Part shown: positions 4,813 to 6,558 of the stretch, piece by piece
How positions within the stretch are numbered: position 1 is the stretch's first letter
Layout: each line of letters begins with the position of its first letter
Assembly (NCBI GenBank): GCA_030635415.1
Contig: DAOVYW010000142.1
Location: 1 to 6,558, forward strand
Length of the DNA: 6,558 nt
Direction: 5' to 3'
Origin: Candidatus Firestoneibacteriota bacterium
Lineage (GTDB): Bacteria; Oederibacteriota; JAAXVQ01; JAUVAV01
Notes under the pieces: model-generated
Told to the model about the DNA's origin: nothing
The model's input: the letters and a program-made list of their open reading frames with translations, nothing else
Databases searched by the model: none
Translations under genes and position numbers: made by a program

Positions 4813-6558
4813 TTAAAGTTGTTGGAAGGGAGGATGGGGCAGGGTTATACTGCGGCGGTCTTTTAAAAGCGCGGAAGATTCCAGCGCGGGTATGGGAGGA
4901 GAAAAAAGATATCCCTGGAATTCATCGCAGCCCAAATGGGTCAGGAAATCCAATTGATTTGCATCCTCGACTCCTTCGGCGGTTACCTTGACCTTCAAAC
5001 TGTGGGCCATGTAAGTAATAGTTGTGACAATGGCGGTATCGTCGGTATTGGTAAGACACTCCTGAATAAAGGAGCGGTCGATTTTCAAGTTGTTGATGGG
5101 AAAACGTTTCAGATACGTCAGGGAGGAATAGCCGGTGCCAAAATCGTCAATAGCGATCTTGATCCCTTTTTTATTCAACCATCGAAGAACCATGGCAGTG
5201 ACGTTTACATCCCTCATAAGAATGCTTTCCGTGAGTTCCAATTCCAGTAAGCGGGGATCCATTCCGGTATCCTGGCATACGCCGAGGACCATTTCTACCA
5301 GCTCCGGTTCTTGAAATTGACGCCCGGAAAGATTGACTCCGATTCGCAGGGGCGGAAATCCCTGGTTTTGCCAGGCGATATTTTGGAGGCAGGCGGTTTT
5401 TAAAACCCATTTTCCCAGGGGGACGATTAGGCCGGTTTCCTCGGCGAGGGGAATAAATTGATCCGGCATGATCATGCCGGAAGTTGGATGCTGCCAGCGC
5501 AGCAAGGCTTCCATCCCGGTTATCCGGCCGGTTCGTAAGCTGACTTGTGGCTGATAAAAAACCTGGAATTCTTCCCGTTCCAGGGCGTGACGCATGGAGG
5601 TTTCCATGGAGAGGCGCTTGAGGGCGCTGGTGTTGAGTTGGGAAGTGTAAAATTTATAATGGTTGCTGCCGGAATTTTTGGCCTCGTTTAAGGCCATGTC
5701 GGCGTTTTTCAACAGGGAGATATGATCCTGGCCGTCCTCGGGATAAAGGCAGATTCCAATGCTGGCACTGATTTGCAGTTCGTGGTTTTCACAAAGAAAA
5801 GGTTTTTGTAACGCATCCATCAAGGCTTTGATTTTAGTCAAAGCTTCGCGGAAATTTTGAATATGGGGTAATAGCACTATGAATTCATCCTGCCCCATAC
5901 GGGCCAGGGTATCGCCTTCCTGAAGAGTTTCGCTCAACCGCTTGCCGACGAGTAGGAGTAAGTGATCTCCAATGGTATGTCCCAGGGTGTCGTTGACAAC
6001 CTTAAACCGGTCTAGATCCAACAAGGCTACAGCTGCCTGGTGTCCTAAAAGGTGGGATTCTTCAAGTGCCAGCTTAAGGCGGTCATTAAAAAGCGAACGG
6101 TTGGGCAGACCGGTAAGGGGATCATATAGCGCCATATGTTCGATTAATTTTTCAGACTGTTTATGGGCGGTGATATCTTCCAGGTAACAGAGGTAGTGTG
6201 AAATTTGTCCTTGCGAATCCGGTAAGGGTTTTAAGGAGGCGAGACCCCAGAATAATTCTCCGCTTTTCTTGCGCAGGCGGAATTCACCCGCCCATTTTTT
6301 GCCGGCGGTGATGGTATTCCATGTTTTTTTGTAGTCGTCAGTATCCTGGTTGCCGGGATAAAAAAAATTTAAATTAAGCTTGAGAATTTCCTCGAGAGTA
6401 TAACCGGTAAGCTGGGTAAAATGGGTATTGGCATATTTGATGTCTCCCTGGCTGTCAGCTATTACTATGGTGATGGGACAATATTCTATAGTGTTGGAAA
6501 GCAGGTCAAATTGGGTTTGGGGGTTTAACTTTTGTGTAAGTAATAAATAAAATAATAA
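4813..6558 (-). CDS. PAS-GGDEF-EAL protein, probable c-di-GMP phosphodiesterase (N-terminus cut by window edge)
   Basis: 581 codons are visible and the frame stays open to the right edge, so the ATG at 6135 is internal. Numbering from the edge, residues 20-131 are a PAS sensor domain (IVIADSQGDIKYAN, LTGYTLEEIL, ending LEDITAHKQSEKL). Residues 142-305 are a GGDEF domain beginning YDPLTGLPNR, and residues 320-560 an EAL domain. The cyclase signature is GQDEF (222-226) instead of GGDEF, and the RxxD inhibitory site is QEGD (213-216), so cyclase activity is doubtful. The EAL part keeps the EAL motif (350-352), ELTES (E444), DDFGTGYSS (D471, D472), LKID (K492), AEGVE (E528, E531) and QGYLFSPP, so hydrolysis of cyclic di-GMP to pGpG is likely. 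GTP binding by the GGDEF part may modulate this. The gene converges on the metal-transport operon with about 190 bases between them and has no evident link to it. Upstream residues could include further sensory or membrane segments. Confidence 0.92.
   Translation of the reverse strand, partial: LLFYLLLTQKLNPQTQFDLLSNTIEYCPITIVIADSQGDIKYANTHFTQLTGYTLEEILKLNLNFFYPGNQDTDDYKKTWNTITAGKKWAGEFRLRKKSGELFWGLASLKPLPDSQGQISHYLCYLEDITAHKQSEKLIEHMALYDPLTGLPNRSLFNDRLKLALEESHLLGHQAAVALLDLDRFKVVNDTLGHTIGDHLLLLVGKRLSETLQEGDTLARMGQDEFIVLLPHIQNFREALTKIKALMDALQKPFLCENHELQISASIGICLYPEDGQDHISLLKNADMALNEAKNSGSNHYKFYTSQLNTSALKRLSMETSMRHALEREEFQVFYQPQVSLRTGRITGMEALLRWQHPTSGMIMPDQFIPLAEETGLIVPLGKWVLKTACLQNIAWQNQGFPPLRIGVNLSGRQFQEPELVEMVLGVCQDTGMDPRLLELELTESILMRDVNVTAMVLRWLNKKGIKIAIDDFGTGYSSLTYLKRFPINNLKIDRSFIQECLTNTDDTAIVTTITYMAHSLKVKVTAEGVEDANQLDFLTHLGCDEFQGYLFSPPIPALESSALLKDRRSITLPHPPFQQL

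Noticed and set aside
4728..4991. Plus-strand 87-codon ORF between the NicO gene and the convergent c-di-GMP gene
   Set aside because: About two thirds of it overlaps the well-supported EAL coding sequence on the opposite strand. It has no clear ribosome binding site and no recognisable motif.

Overview
The window shows bacterial DNA with short intergenic gaps, purine-rich ribosome binding sites and several gene families common in anaerobic or environmental bacteria. The strong AAGGGGGG and AAAGG sites would suit a Firmicute-like host, but nothing seen here fixes the lineage. Base composition is uneven: a sampled stretch of the SIR2 gene (541-600) has 19/60 G+C, while a sampled stretch of the regulator gene (2221-2280) has 36/60. 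This suggests that the left third has a different history.

Left region (1-1463). The C-terminal part of a REP-associated tyrosine transposase (RAYT, Y1 family) enters from the window edge and ends at 275. Its frame runs through a 28-base palindrome at 1-28. After 22 bases comes an AT-rich gene for a 379-residue SIR2-like protein, a candidate NAD-consuming defence effector. Its stop codon is formed by the first three bases of a second, nearly identical palindrome (1434-1461). The SIR2 gene and the RAYT tail therefore lie between two copies of one repeat.

Central region (1464-4621). After a 240-base gap with one reasonable promoter candidate comes a three-gene operon. The first gene encodes an unusual four-part regulator: STAS, Ig-like beta domain, zinc ribbon, then an RsbW-like GHKL ATPase/kinase. 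It puts an anti-sigma antagonist and an anti-sigma kinase into one chain. Its stop overlaps the start of a DUF1007 secreted protein, and a NicO-family nickel/cobalt permease follows 60 bases later. DUF1007 and NicO proteins are known companions in metal transport, so the operon appears to pair a partner-switching style regulator with a metal efflux or transport module.

Right region (4622-6558). A third palindrome (4666-4693) has the same outer arm as the other two but a different core. It lies between the operon and a convergent gene on the minus strand that encodes a PAS-GGDEF-EAL protein. The EAL half keeps its catalytic residues, while the GGDEF half is degenerate (GQDEF), so the protein is probably a sensor-controlled c-di-GMP phosphodiesterase. 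Its N-terminus lies beyond the right edge.
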